Shown: piece by piece, positions 27,319-37,174 of the stretch
Layout: the number at the start of each line of letters is the position of its first letter
Position numbering within the stretch: the first letter of the stretch is position 1
Assembly: GCF_004135735.1 (NCBI RefSeq)
Contig: NZ_CP012670.1
Coordinates: 7,022,501-7,086,500, forward strand
Direction of reading: 5' to 3'
DNA: 64,000 bases
Source of the DNA: Sorangium cellulosum
Lineage (GTDB): Bacteria; Myxococcota_A; Polyangia; Polyangiales; Polyangiaceae
The notes under the pieces: model-generated
The model's database searches: none
Told to the model about the DNA's origin: nothing
What the model saw: only the letters and a program-made list of their open reading frames with translations
Translations under genes and position numbers: made by a program

Positions 27319-28323
27319 TCACTGGCTCTCCGGCAAGTGCTTGAGGATCGCCTGCAGCACCTCGTCGGTCTTCACCCCCTCGGCCTCCCCCTCGAAGTTG
27401 AGGAGCACGCGGTGGCGCAGCGCGGGCAGCGCGCACGCGCGCACGTCGTCGACCGACGCCGCGAACCGCCCCTCGAAGAGCGCCCGGATCTTGGCGGCGA
27501 GCAGCAGCGCCTGCGCCCCCCGCGGCGACCCGCCGAACTTCACGAACCGCTTCACCATGTCGAGGCTGCCGTCCTCGGTCGGGTGCGTGGCCTGGAGGAG
27601 CCGCACCGCGTAGTCCTGGACGTGCCTCGCCACGGGCACCTCGCGGACGAGCCGCTGCATGGCGACGATCCGCTCCTTGTTCAGGACCGGTCGCACGTCG
27701 ATCGCCTCGGACCCGGTGGTGCGCTCGAGGATCGAGTTCAGCTCGTCGCGGCTCGGGAACGGCACCTGCAGCTTGAAGAAGAACCGATCGAGCTGCGCCT
27801 CGGGGAGCGGGTAGGTCCCCTCGCTCTCGAGCGGGTTCTGCGTCGCCAGGACGAAGAACGGCTCCTCCAGCGTGTAGCTCTGCCGCGAGACCGTGACCCG
27901 GTGCTCCTGCATCGCCTCGAGCAGCGCGCTCTGGGTCTTCGGCGTCGCCCGGTTGATCTCGTCGGCGAGGACGATGTTCGCGAAGATCGGCCCCTTGCGG
28001 AACGAGAACGCCCGCTGCCCGCCCGCGCTCTCATCGATGACGGTCGTGCCGATGATGTCCGCGGGCATCATGTCGGGCGTGAACTGGATGCGCGAGAACT
28101 GGAGCTCGAGCGCCTCGGCCATGGTGCGGACGAGCATCGTCTTGCCGAGGCCCGGCACGCCCTCGAGGAGCGCGTGCGAGCCGGCGAGCATGCACGTGAG
28201 CACCCCGTCGACCACGTCGCGGTTGCCGACGATGACCTTCCCCACCTCCTCGCGCAGCTCTCCGATGCCCGCGCGGAACTCGTCCACCTCGGCGCGCGCT
28301 GCTTCCTTCGTCTTCTCGGCCAT
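27319..28323 (-). CDS. MoxR-family AAA+ ATPase
   Basis: A 334-residue AAA+ ATPase. Walker A is GVPGLGKTML (about 55-64), Walker B VLADEINRATPKTQ, sensor 1 VLATQNPLESEGTYPLPEAQ and the arginine region LDRFFFKLQVPFPS, all typical of MoxR. ATPase action on the DUF58 and VWA partners encoded next is inferred from the conserved gene order. It is second in the operon, 72 nt after the coiled-coil gene. Charged residues at both ends (MAEKTKEAARAEVDEFR) are normal. Confidence 0.95.
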   Translation of the reverse strand: MAEKTKEAARAEVDEFRAGIGELREEVGKVIVGNRDVVDGVLTCMLAGSHALLEGVPGLGKTMLVRTMAEALELQFSRIQFTPDMMPADIIGTTVIDESAGGQRAFSFRKGPIFANIVLADEINRATPKTQSALLEAMQEHRVTVSRQSYTLEEPFFVLATQNPLESEGTYPLPEAQLDRFFFKLQVPFPSRDELNSILERTTGSEAIDVRPVLNKERIVAMQRLVREVPVARHVQDYAVRLLQATHPTEDGSLDMVKRFVKFGGSPRGAQALLLAAKIRALFEGRFAASVDDVRACALPALRHRVLLNFEGEAEGVKTDEVLQAILKHLPESQ

Positions 28324-28395
28324 ATCATCCTGCGTGGAGCCCGCTGTCGCGGGGCGTCCGTAGAGGCGCGGTCGCGTTCGAGCCGCCGGCTCGAC

Positions 28396-30318
28396 TCACT
28401 CGCGCGGCCTGATGAGCTGGAAGTACCGGTTCACGTAGAACCGGTATCCGTCCGGGATCTGGTCCTTGTTGATCTGCTGCTCTGCGACGGTGTGATAGTC
28501 GGTGAAGACCTTCTTGTAGCCGGTCCCCTTGAACCCCCGCTCGGCGGCGCTGAGGATCACCTCGCTGTTCGAGGGCCCCTGCTGCGTGTCGAGCCCCTGC
28601 GCGTGGACGTCCTGGGTCCCCATCTTCGGGTCCGTGCGCTTGCCCGCCACCTCGCCGCCGCGCCCCGAGCCGGCGCCGTCGCCCCCGGGCTGGTTGCCGC
28701 CGGAGTTGCCCTTGTCGCCCCCCTGCCCGTTCTGCCCCTGACCTTGCCCGCCGGGCAGCAGGATCTTCTTGCCCCCGGGCCCGATCACCCACTGCTGGCC
28801 CTGGCCCTGGCCGTCCTTGCCCTGGCCGCCCTGCCCTTCCTGCTCGCCGTTCCCCTGCCCCTTTTGCCCCTGGCCCTGCCCCTGCTGCTCGTCGCCGCCG
28901 CCCTGGTTGCCGCGCGCCCGCTTGCCGAAGCGGAGCATCCTCGCCATCCGCTGCTGGCCTCCCTGGCCCTGCTGGCGCAGGAGCTCGCGGAGCTCCTCGA
29001 GCCGCTGGCGCAGCTCCTCCTTCTCCTTCTCGGACATCTCCTCCTGCTGCATCCGGTTGATGTCCTCGGCGGCCTGCTCGAGATCGTCCGCGGACATCCC
29101 GAGATCCCTCAGCAGATCTTCTGCGGCCTTGGCGAGCTCCCGGTCGAGCCGATCGAGCTGCCGGCCCGTCCGCTCCTTCTGCTCGGCGTCGCGGTCGAGC
29201 CGCTCCAGCTCGCGCTCCTTCTTCCGGAGCAGCCGCTCCTCCTCGGATCGCTGCGGGTCGCTCGCGGCGGCCTTCTGCTTCTGCTTGAGGAGCTGCTCAC
29301 GCGCCTCGGCGCGCTTCTCGTTGATCGCGGCGAGGGCCTCCTTGCGGCGTGAGGCCGCCTCGGCGAGCGCCTTGCGCAGCCGCTCCAGCTCGGCCTTGTT
29401 GAGCTTCTGCTTCTTGTCCCGGAGCTTCTCGGCGAGCTCCTTCAGGTCCCGCTTCGCCTTCTCGAGGTCCTTCTTCTCGAGGGACTCCCCGGCGCTCTTC
29501 GTCAGCTCGCTCCGCTTGAGGTCGATCCCGGTCTCCTTGAGCGCCTCCTCGAGCGCCTTCAGGTCGGCCTCGGCGCCCTTGAGGAGCTCGCGCTCGATCG
29601 CCTCCATGCGGCGGAACGCCTCGGTCCGATCGAGGCGCTTGTTGGCGATGTCCTCGATGAGCTGGTTGAACCGCTCGACGGCCGCCTTCACCTCCGGGCT
29701 CTGGTCCTGCCGGTCGAGCGCCTTCGCCGCGTCCTTGAAGAGCTCGATGTCGTCGGGCGACATGGTGAGCGCGTCGATGGTCTGCGCGACGGGCGCCACC
29801 TTCCGCGGGGTGCGCACCTCGAGGAGCGCCACCGCGAGCAGGCCGAGTGCGACCGCGGCCGAGGCCGCGAGATCGCGCGGGAACGCGAGCGGCGCGGCGC
29901 CGGCGGGGCGGAGCCCTGCGGCGTGCTCGCAGGCGTCGTCGATCGCCGCCTCCATCAGCGGAGTGCGCTGCGCCGGGGGCAGCGCCTCGAAGGCGAGGGC
30001 GTTCGTCAGGCGGTCCGAGAGGCCGTGGTGCCGGTCGAGCGCCATCGTGCCGGACCGCGGGGGCAAGCGGCGGAGCATCGCGAGGGCGAGGGTGGCCAGC
30101 ACGAGCAGCCCCGCGCCGACGAGGATCTGCCGCGTCCGGAGCTCGCTCAGCTGCCCGGGCAGCGCCTTGTGGACCGCGAGCGTCCCGGCGGCGATCGCCA
30201 GCGCGAGGGTCAACGCGCTCGGCAACGCGCGCAGCGCACGCCCGAGCCGCAGCCTCAGCTCGACCGCGAAGGCGGCGCGGCGAATACGATCCAGGTGCTT
30301 CGTGCGAGAGTCGCTCAC
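28396..30318 (-). CDS. DUF4175-like membrane protein with long coiled coil
   Basis: A 640-residue protein with three N-terminal transmembrane helices (about 32-52, 66-84, 150-168), then a very long Lys/Glu/Arg coiled coil (about 195-460; KKDLEKAKRDLKELAEKLRD and similar). A Gln/Gly low-complexity stretch (QGQGQGQKGQGNGEQ, about 480-560) and a conserved C-terminal segment ending YHTVAEQQINKDQIPDGYRF follow. The arrangement matches DUF4175-type proteins found upstream of MoxR-DUF58-VWA genes in myxobacteria. The coiled coil projects either into the periplasm or cytoplasm; the topology is not decided here. It is the likely first gene of the five-gene operon. Confidence 0.75.
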   Translation of the reverse strand: MSDSRTKHLDRIRRAAFAVELRLRLGRALRALPSALTLALAIAAGTLAVHKALPGQLSELRTRQILVGAGLLVLATLALAMLRRLPPRSGTMALDRHHGLSDRLTNALAFEALPPAQRTPLMEAAIDDACEHAAGLRPAGAAPLAFPRDLAASAAVALGLLAVALLEVRTPRKVAPVAQTIDALTMSPDDIELFKDAAKALDRQDQSPEVKAAVERFNQLIEDIANKRLDRTEAFRRMEAIERELLKGAEADLKALEEALKETGIDLKRSELTKSAGESLEKKDLEKAKRDLKELAEKLRDKKQKLNKAELERLRKALAEAASRRKEALAAINEKRAEAREQLLKQKQKAAASDPQRSEEERLLRKKERELERLDRDAEQKERTGRQLDRLDRELAKAAEDLLRDLGMSADDLEQAAEDINRMQQEEMSEKEKEELRQRLEELRELLRQQGQGGQQRMARMLRFGKRARGNQGGGDEQQGQGQGQKGQGNGEQEGQGGQGKDGQGQGQQWVIGPGGKKILLPGGQGQGQNGQGGDKGNSGGNQPGGDGAGSGRGGEVAGKRTDPKMGTQDVHAQGLDTQQGPSNSEVILSAAERGFKGTGYKKVFTDYHTVAEQQINKDQIPDGYRFYVNRYFQLIRPRE

Positions 30319-30473
30319 GGTGCTCGTCGCTCCGGGCGCCCCCCCGCGGGGCCCCTCGAAGTGGAAACGTCACGGCATTGTACCTGCTGACGGGTCACGC
30401 GCCCGAAAGTTCCTGGGAGCGCGCGCGGCGCGTACGAGCACGACGCACGCCGCGCCTCGGTGATTCCCCGCGC

Positions 30474-30573
30474 GAGGGCAGCATCGGCCGCGCGAGGGCA
30501 GCATCGGCCGCGCAAGGGCAGCATCGGCCGCGCAAAGGCAGCATCGGCCGCGCAAGGGCAACATCCGCCGCGC
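30474..30573. repeat. Five tandem copies of a 20-bp intergenic repeat
   Basis: Five contiguous 20-bp copies (30474, 30494, 30514, 30534, 30554) of GAGGGCAGCATCGGCCGCGC, with R changes at the first bases and two changes in the last copy. They lie in the 415-bp region between the divergent starts/ends at 30318 and 30734, which otherwise shows no convincing gene. There are no spacers, so it is not a CRISPR. It could be a regulator-binding array for the operon starting at 30318, or a slippage product. Confidence 0.9.
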
Positions 30574-30659
30574 GCTCGCGTCGCGGGGGTCGCGACGCGC
30601 CGAGGACGAAGGGCCGGGCCCCGTCCCGATTTCGGACCGGACGGCGCCCCTGCGTCGAC

Positions 30660-31991
30660 TCAGCGGACGAACACGAGCGCTGTCGTGAAGGGATGACACC
30701 GGGCGCCGCGCGCAGCGCGGGCCCTGGGTGGGATCACGTCGCCGTCTTCTTCCTGGACGCGGCCCTCTTCGACGCGACCGTCTTCCTCGCGGCCGTCTTC
30801 TTCGGCGCGACCCTCTTCGTCGACGTCCGCTTCGACGCGGCCGTCTTCCTCGCGGCCGTCTTCTTCGGCGCGGCCCTCTTCGTCGACGTCCTCTTCGACG
30901 CGGCCGTCTTCCTCGCGGCCGGCTTCTTCGGCGCGCCCCTCTTCGCCGACGTCCTCTTCGACGCGGCCGTCTTCTTCGGCGCGGCCTTCTTCGCCGACGC
31001 CCGCTTCGACGCGACCGTCTTCCTCGCGGCCTTCTTCTTCGGCGCGGCCTTCTTCACCGGCGTCCTCTTCGACGCGGCCTTGTTCTTCGCGGCCTTCTTC
31101 GCCGACGCCCGCTTCGACGCGACCGTCTTCCTCGCGGCCTTCTTCCTTCGGCGCGGCCTTCTTCGCCGACGCCCGCTTCGACGCGGCCTTCTTCCTCGCG
31201 GCCGGCTTCTTCGACGCGGCGGCCTTCCTTGCAGGCGTCTTCCTCGCCGGGGCGCGCCTCGCCGCCGCCTTCTTTTTCGTGGTGGCCGACGGCCTTGCGC
31301 GCGCACCGGAGGAGGGATCCTCGGCAGCCTCGCCCTCCTCGTCCGCGATGCTCGCCTGGACCGTGCCGCCGTCCGACAACGGTTCCGAATCGGACACCGG
31401 CTCCAGCTCCGATTCCGGCTCCAGCTCCGATTCCGGCTCCAGCTCCGATTCCGGCTCCAGCTCCGATTCAGGATCCAGCTCCGATTCCGGCTCCGATTCC
31501 AGCTCCAGCTCCGATTCAGGCTCCGATTCCAGCTCCGGCTCCGATTCAGGCTCCAGCTCCGATTCCGGCTCCGATTCCAGCGCCGGTTTCGCGTACCGCG
31601 CGAGCGTCTCGCGCACGCGCTCATCGAGGTCCGACAGGTTGAACGGCTTGTTCAACCAGGCGTCCGCGGCGAACAGCGGCGACGTCATCTCGTTCAGGTT
31701 CTCACCGATGCCGGTGAGCATGATGACCCCGGTGCGCACGAAGGGCCGGCCGTCGGCGCCGTCGCTCTTCAGCCGTTTGCAGACCTCCCAGCCGCTCATG
31801 CCGGGCATCATCACGTCCAGGATCACCAGGTCGGGCACATGCTCGCGCGCGAGCTCCCAGGCGGCATCGCCCTCGGAGGCCTCGATCACGGAGAAACCAA
31901 GGTTCCTCAGGTGACGCGCAACGAGGCTCAACATCGCCGGCTCATCGTCGGCCACCAGGACGCGGGGCGGCGTCATGCTCGCGGAAGGCAT
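30660..31991 (-). CDS. Response regulator with acidic repeats and histone H1-like tail (frameshifted)
   Basis: Residues 1-135 are a complete receiver domain (D15/D16, phospho-acceptor D59 in VILDVMMPG, T93 in MLTG, K115 in NKPF). An acidic repeat ELEPESELEPES follows (about 138-200), then a Lys/Ala-rich H1-like region (KKAAARRAPARKTPARKA). At 31145-31146 one extra C compared with sister repeats (TTCTTCCTTCGG against TTCTTCTTCGG) shifts the frame. As written the tail becomes acidic (EEDGRVEAGVGEEGRAEE) and ends at 30660. With one base removed the basic tail (AASKRASAKKAAPKK repeats) continues to a stop at 30734, giving about 418 residues. A phosphorylation-controlled DNA-compacting protein is inferred. 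ATG 31976 is an alternative start. Confidence 0.8.
   Translation of the reverse strand: MPSASMTPPRVLVADDEPAMLSLVARHLRNLGFSVIEASEGDAAWELAREHVPDLVILDVMMPGMSGWEVCKRLKSDGADGRPFVRTGVIMLTGIGENLNEMTSPLFAADAWLNKPFNLSDLDERVRETLARYAKPALESEPESELEPESEPELESEPESELELESEPESELDPESELEPESELEPESELEPESELEPVSDSEPLSDGGTVQASIADEEGEAAEDPSSGARARPSATTKKKAAARRAPARKTPARKAAASKKPAARKKAASKRASAKKAAPKEEGREEDGRVEAGVGEEGREEQGRVEEDAGEEGRAEEEGREEDGRVEAGVGEEGRAEEDGRVEEDVGEEGRAEEAGREEDGRVEEDVDEEGRAEEDGREEDGRVEADVDEEGRAEEDGREEDGRVEEGRVQEEDGDVIPPRARAARGARCHPFTTALVFVR
30765..31215 (-). repeat. Degenerate repeats encoding (A/T)ASKR(A/T)S(A/T)KK tail
   Basis: Imperfect units of about 36-75 bp (plus strand built from GCGGCCTTCTTCTTCGGCGC and CGACGCGGCCGTCTTCCTCG) encode the Lys/Ala/Ser/Thr-rich H1-like tail. 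Alternate copies use CTTCCTCGCGG, encoding ARK, and CTTCTTCGGCG, encoding PKK. The 1-nt insertion at 31145-31146 lies in this array. Confidence 0.8.
31398..31590 (-). repeat. 18-bp/12-bp repeats encoding the acidic ESELEPES linker
   Basis: Runs of GATTCCGGCTCCAGCTCC (plus strand) and shortened versions encode alternating Glu/Ser/Leu/Pro between the receiver domain and the basic tail. All unit lengths are multiples of 6, so length variation keeps the frame. Confidence 0.85.
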
Positions 31992-32080
31992 CGTGGATGC
32001 GGATGAGAGTACGTGCGCGCGGATCGGTCAAGAGGGAACGCTCCGCGCAGCGGCTCGGGCCGGCGCGACCCGAGCCCGCC

Positions 32081-32113
32081 CCCGGCCTCGCCCCCCCGGG
32101 GACCGAGGCCGGG
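32081..32113 (-). terminator. Hairpin terminator candidate after the two unknown genes
   Basis: A 10-bp perfect stem CCCGGCCTCG / CGAGGCCGGG around a 13-nt C-rich loop, 41 nt downstream of the stop at 32155 on the minus strand. There is no U-tract, which is common in very GC-rich genomes. Confidence 0.5.
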
Positions 32114-32154
32114 CGGGTGCTGCACGCCGCCGAGGACGCGCTCACGGGACGCGC

Positions 32155-32820
32155 TCACGCGGCGCGCGCGAGGGCGATCTTCTCGGTCTGCCCCGCCGCG
32201 TAGAAGCGGCGGAGCGCGGCCAGCAGCTCCGCGTGCCGCCCCCGGCGGGAGAACTCGGCCTCGAGCCGGCCCGTGAACCGCGCGGCCAGCTCGTTCGCGA
32301 TCCGGTATCGATCGCCGGTCTCCGTGCCCGGGGGATCCATGAAGGCGACCCGCTCGAAGAGGCGAGCGCGGATCCGGGCGGCGCGCTCGGGCTCGAAGCG
32401 CGCCGGCCCCGGCCGGGCGACCTCGTGGTGCCGGGGGTGAGGCGGACCCGGGAGCCCGACCTCCTCGGCCAGGCCGCCGTGGACGAGCAGCACGTACTTG
32501 TCGACCTCGGCCTGGAGCTCGAGCTCGAGCTGCGTCGTCGGGAGCTCCCTGCGCGCCCGCTCGGCCACATAGAGAAAGTGGCTCACGCCCTCGACGATCT
32601 GGCAGATCTCGTCGAAGGTCCCCTCACGCCCCCGCGTGATCGCCCGGCGCGGCAGGTGCAACGCCACCTCGATGTCGCCCCCCGCGTGCCGGATCAGCAG
32701 CGCTTCGCGCGCCGCGCCGTCCGTCGGCCGGATGAAATCGTCGACGGCAGGCGCGTCGTCGAGCGCGTAGGTCCGGGCGAGGTGCTGCTGGATCCGCGCA
32801 GGAAAGGTCGCGCCCTGCAT
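32155..32820 (-). CDS. Conserved-looking hypothetical protein (second of a coupled pair)
   Basis: A 221-residue soluble protein that I do not recognise. It has no signal peptide or transmembrane helix. The composition is balanced for a real gene, with motifs VDDFIRPTDGAAREALLIR, TFDEICQIVEGVSHFLYVAE and a C-terminal helical stretch LAARFTGRLEAEFSRRGRH. The start codon overlaps the upstream stop (TGATG, 1 nt shared at 32820), so the pair is translationally coupled and the products probably act together. Confidence 0.65.
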   Translation of the reverse strand: MQGATFPARIQQHLARTYALDDAPAVDDFIRPTDGAAREALLIRHAGGDIEVALHLPRRAITRGREGTFDEICQIVEGVSHFLYVAERARRELPTTQLELELQAEVDKYVLLVHGGLAEEVGLPGPPHPRHHEVARPGPARFEPERAARIRARLFERVAFMDPPGTETGDRYRIANELAARFTGRLEAEFSRRGRHAELLAALRRFYAAGQTEKIALARAA

Positions 32821-33425
32821 CAGTTGAGCCCGCCGGTCCCGCGGCTCGGCACGAGCCCGCGCGCCCCCAGCTCGTCGGCGAGTCGGGAGGAGCCCGTACG
32901 AAGCCAGCGCTCGTACAGCCGGAGCACCGAGCGCTCATCCCGGGCGCTGGACGCGAGCGTCCCGTCCGCCACATCGTTCAGAACGCTCACGAACCGCTCG
33001 AACTTCTCGGCCAGCTCGGAAAGAACATCCGGGCCCTGGCCGACGCGCGCGTTAAGGCGCAGCATAGCGGCCGCATGGTGGTACGCGGACGAGCCGACCC
33101 CGACGACGTAACCACGATCGACGCCCTTGAGCTCGATATGGCCGCCGAAGAAGCCGACCGCGTAGAGCACGCCGTCGCCGAGCGCGCGCAGCCGCTGGAA
33201 GCGCTCGGCCCCGGTCGACTCCAGGGCATCGCGCAGCAGAAAGGTCAGAGGCTGGTTGAAGGCGGACTCGACATGCTCGTCCGGGTGAGCGAACGCACAA
33301 AGCAGGCCGACGAGGTAACTTGACGCCGCCTCGGTCGCAGCGACGTTCCTGACGCGGAGCGCCTCGTCCACAACCTCCTGGAAATAGCGGGTCATGCTCG
33401 GGGACACGGAGATCGCTTGGCTCAC
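32820..33425 (-). CDS. Conserved-looking hypothetical protein (first of a coupled pair)
   Basis: A 201-residue protein of unknown family. It is mostly helical by eye, with SSYLVGLLCAFAHPDEHVES, LTFLLRDALE and LYAVGFFGGHIELKGVDRGYVVGVGSSAYHHAAAML. No signal peptide is seen. It starts at GTG 33425 with GAGGTG 5 nt upstream. It forms a two-gene unit with the next gene (1-nt overlap) and is divergent from groES-groEL across a 455-bp region. Nothing shows heat-shock control of this pair. Confidence 0.65.
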   Translation of the reverse strand: MSQAISVSPSMTRYFQEVVDEALRVRNVAATEAASSYLVGLLCAFAHPDEHVESAFNQPLTFLLRDALESTGAERFQRLRALGDGVLYAVGFFGGHIELKGVDRGYVVGVGSSAYHHAAAMLRLNARVGQGPDVLSELAEKFERFVSVLNDVADGTLASSARDERSVLRLYERWLRTGSSRLADELGARGLVPSRGTGGLN

Positions 33426-33705
33426 GGGGGCACCTCACAGCTCGCGCGGGCGCCCTGGATACCGACGTAACCCGGGCCACCACGCGCTCAGGTCGACCAG
33501 ACACATCCTGCCGGCCTCCATGGGTCTGGAGACCGTGAGGGCTTCGCGTCACTGGGCTGCCGCATTTTCGCCCTCCTACGCTCAATTTAGCCCACGAACC
33601 TGGCCGAGCCCAGCTTCACGTCACGCGCTTTCCTTGCAATCTCCAGGACTTACAGCCACCGCTGCGCCTGGCTGCTAACGCGTCAAATACCGACCTGGGC
33701 CGCGC

Positions 33706-33733
33706 TTGACACCCCTCGGGGGGTGGCTATCTT
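33706..33733 (+). promoter_or_regulatory. Sigma-70-like promoter of groES-groEL
   Basis: TTGACA (33706-33711), a 16-nt spacer and TATCTT (33728-33733). The predicted start lies just before or in the CIRCE element. Upstream, 33426-33705 holds no gene that I can support. Confidence 0.75.
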
Positions 33734-33744
33734 CGGCGCCGCTC

Positions 33745-33773
33745 GCTAGCACTCGCCGTAGGTGAGTGCTAGC
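33745..33773 (+). promoter_or_regulatory. CIRCE operator (HrcA binding site)
   Basis: A perfect inverted repeat GCTAGCACTC-N9-GAGTGCTAGC, the CIRCE element recognised by the repressor HrcA, placed at the transcription start of groES-groEL. hrcA itself is not in the window. Confidence 0.97.
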
Positions 33774-33880
33774 AAAGTGCCCAGACTGCAATCGTACGGG
33801 ACCTTGCGGCCTGCTCACCCGGGCCACCGGGTCCTGCCGTCTTGTGGGACGCGGCGCTCGTCCCCGGAGGATTCGCACAC

Positions 33881-34171
33881 ATGAAGATTCGACCGCTCCA
33901 GGACCGCGTGATCGTTCAGCGCGTGAAGGAAGAAGAGAAGACCAAGGGGGGTCTCTACATCCCGGACACCGCGAAGGAGAAGCCGATCGAGGGCACGGTG
34001 ATCGCCGTCGGCAACGGCAAGGTCGGCGAGGACGGCACCGTGCGGAAGCTCGACGTCAAGGAGGGCGACCGCGTCCTCTTCGGCAAGTACTCGGGCACCG
34101 AGGTGAAGATCGACGGCGAGGAGCACCTCATCCTCCGCGAGGACGACATCCTCGGCGTGATCGAGAAGTGA
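33881..34171 (+). CDS. groES: Co-chaperonin GroES
   Basis: A 96-residue GroES with MKIRPLQDRVIVQRVKEEEK at the start, the mobile loop EKTKGGLYIPDTAKEKPIEG that contacts GroEL, and the family end EDDILGVIEK. GGAGG lies 10 nt before ATG 33881. Caps the GroEL ring during ATP-driven folding. CIRCE-controlled and followed 33 nt later by groEL. Confidence 0.98.
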   Translation: MKIRPLQDRVIVQRVKEEEKTKGGLYIPDTAKEKPIEGTVIAVGNGKVGEDGTVRKLDVKEGDRVLFGKYSGTEVKIDGEEHLILREDDILGVIEK

Positions 34172-34204
34172 CGCGGGCGTCAGCAAGAACTTAGGAGACA
34201 CACC

Positions 34205-35833
<1,629 letters not shown>

Positions 35834-35863
35834 TCGCGGCACCGGCTGCTGAGCCGAGCGGGC

Positions 35864-35895
35864 AAGGGCCGGCTTCCCCTGGGGAGCCGGCCCTT
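35864..35895 (+). terminator. Rho-independent-type terminator after groEL
   Basis: An 11-bp stem AAGGGCCGGCT / AGCCGGCCCTT enclosing a second CCCC/GGGG pairing, 31 nt after the groEL stop and followed by TTCGCCATTTCG. Confidence 0.8.
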
Positions 35896-35952
35896 CGCCA
35901 TTTCGACTTCCGGCAGGCGGCGACGCGTGATCTGATCCGCCTCAGGTTCGCG

Positions 35953-36486
35953 ATGAGCACCCTGACTACCGAGCGCCTAGAGCTCACCCCGGTCTCGCTG
36001 TCCCTGCTCGAGGCGGTCATCCACGGCGATCGCCTCGAGGCCGAGGCCCTGTCCGGCGCGCGCTTCCCCGACGCCTGGCCCGGGCGCGCGCTCGTCGAGC
36101 GCGCCTTCAGCTCCCCGCTCGATCGGCTGCGCGAGGATCCGGAGGCCTTCCTCTGGGGCACGCGGCTGATGGTGACGCGCGAGCTGGGAGCGCGGGTCGT
36201 CGTCGGCAGCGTGGTGCTCAACGGTCGGCCCGACCCGACCGGCACCGTGGAGATCGGCTACGGCGTGGAGGGCAAGTCCCAGGGGCAGGGCTATGCGACC
36301 GAGGGGTCGCGCGCCGTCCTGCACTGGGCGTTGCAGCAACCGGTGGTGAGGCGCGTGATCGCCACGACGCCGGCGTGGCACCGCGCGTCGCTCCGGGTGA
36401 TCGAGAAGCTCGGGATGCGCCCCGCCGGGACGTTCGAGCACGACCTCCTGGGCGAGCTCCTCGTCTTCGAGCGCTTCCGCGAGTAG
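35953..36486 (+). CDS. GNAT-family N-acetyltransferase (RimJ/RimL-like)
   Basis: A 177-residue GNAT protein. It shows TTERLELTPV at the start, EIGYGVEGKSQGQGYATEGSRAVL (acetyl-CoA pyrophosphate loop Q-G-x-G-x-A) and TTPAWHRASLRVIEKLGM near the end, as in Ala/Ser N-terminal or antibiotic acetyltransferases. The substrate is not predictable. Stands alone after groEL; the stop overlaps the first base of a 37-bp tandem repeat. Confidence 0.88.
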   Translation: MSTLTTERLELTPVSLSLLEAVIHGDRLEAEALSGARFPDAWPGRALVERAFSSPLDRLREDPEAFLWGTRLMVTRELGARVVVGSVVLNGRPDPTGTVEIGYGVEGKSQGQGYATEGSRAVLHWALQQPVVRRVIATTPAWHRASLRVIEKLGMRPAGTFEHDLLGELLVFERFRE

Positions 36487-36580
36487 CCCACCGCCGCCCG
36501 CGCCCGGGCGCCCCCGCGACGAGCCCACCGCCGCCCGCGCCCGGGCGCCCCCGCGACGAGCCCACCGCCGCCCGCGCCCG
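36486..36580. repeat. 37-bp tandem repeat, about 2.6 copies
   Basis: Copies start at 36486, 36523 and 36560 (the last one partial) and begin GCCCACCGCCGCCCGCGCCC. It lies between the convergent acetyltransferase and SPOUT methyltransferase genes. Confidence 0.9.
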
Positions 36581-36631
36581 GAAGCGGGTCGCCCGTGCCG
36601 GTGTCGCACGCGGCGCGCTCCCCCGTGCGGC

Positions 36632-37159
36632 TCACTCCCCCACGCAGGTCACGCCGCCCCGCGGGTCGCGCCGCCGGGCCCACTCGCACATGGTCATGCC
36701 CGCGGCGATCGCCACCGGGTACGAGTGGTTGATCCCGTACATCGGGATCGCGATCACGTCCTCGCACGCGTCGAGCAGGACCCGCGGCAGCCCGTCGTCC
36801 TCGCTGCCGAAGAGGAAGACGAGCCCGCGCGGCAGCGGCGCCTCCCAGAGGGTCCGCCGCGCGTGATCGCGCTCGACCCCGATGAGCGGGCGGCCGCGCG
36901 CCGCCTCCAGGAACGCCGCCTCGTCGGGGCACTCGATGATGGTCTCGTACTTCTGCATGCCCATCGAAGCGCGCTCGTAATACGGCTCGGTGCCGATCAG
37001 GAAGATCTCCCGCACCAGGAACGAGTGCGCGACGCGGATGATGGCGCCGATGTTGAACGGGTTCTTCGCGCGGCAGACCGCGACCGAGAAGTCGTGCCGC
37101 AGCGGCGCGAGCTCCTCGCGGATCTCGGCGGTGGTGAGCCCGAACGGCGGGATCTTCAC
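36632..37159 (-). CDS. TrmH/SpoU-type RNA 2'-O-methyltransferase
   Basis: A 175-residue SPOUT methyltransferase. The three family motifs are present: NPFNIGAIIRVAHSF (motif 1), FLFGSEDDGLP (motif 2, SAM-binding knot) and IPMYGINHSYPVAIAAGMTM (motif 3). It methylates ribose 2'-OH in tRNA or rRNA; the exact nucleotide is not predictable. Short for the family because an N-terminal RNA-binding extension is missing. It lies 15 nt after the C2-PDZ lipoprotein gene on the same strand, so the two probably share a transcript. Confidence 0.9.
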   Translation of the reverse strand: MKIPPFGLTTAEIREELAPLRHDFSVAVCRAKNPFNIGAIIRVAHSFLVREIFLIGTEPYYERASMGMQKYETIIECPDEAAFLEAARGRPLIGVERDHARRTLWEAPLPRGLVFLFGSEDDGLPRVLLDACEDVIAIPMYGINHSYPVAIAAGMTMCEWARRRDPRGGVTCVGE

Positions 37160-37174
37160 GGCGTGCTGGTCCTC

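Noticed and set aside
30474..30573. CRISPR array
   Set aside because: The 20-bp units are contiguous with no spacers and no cas genes are present.
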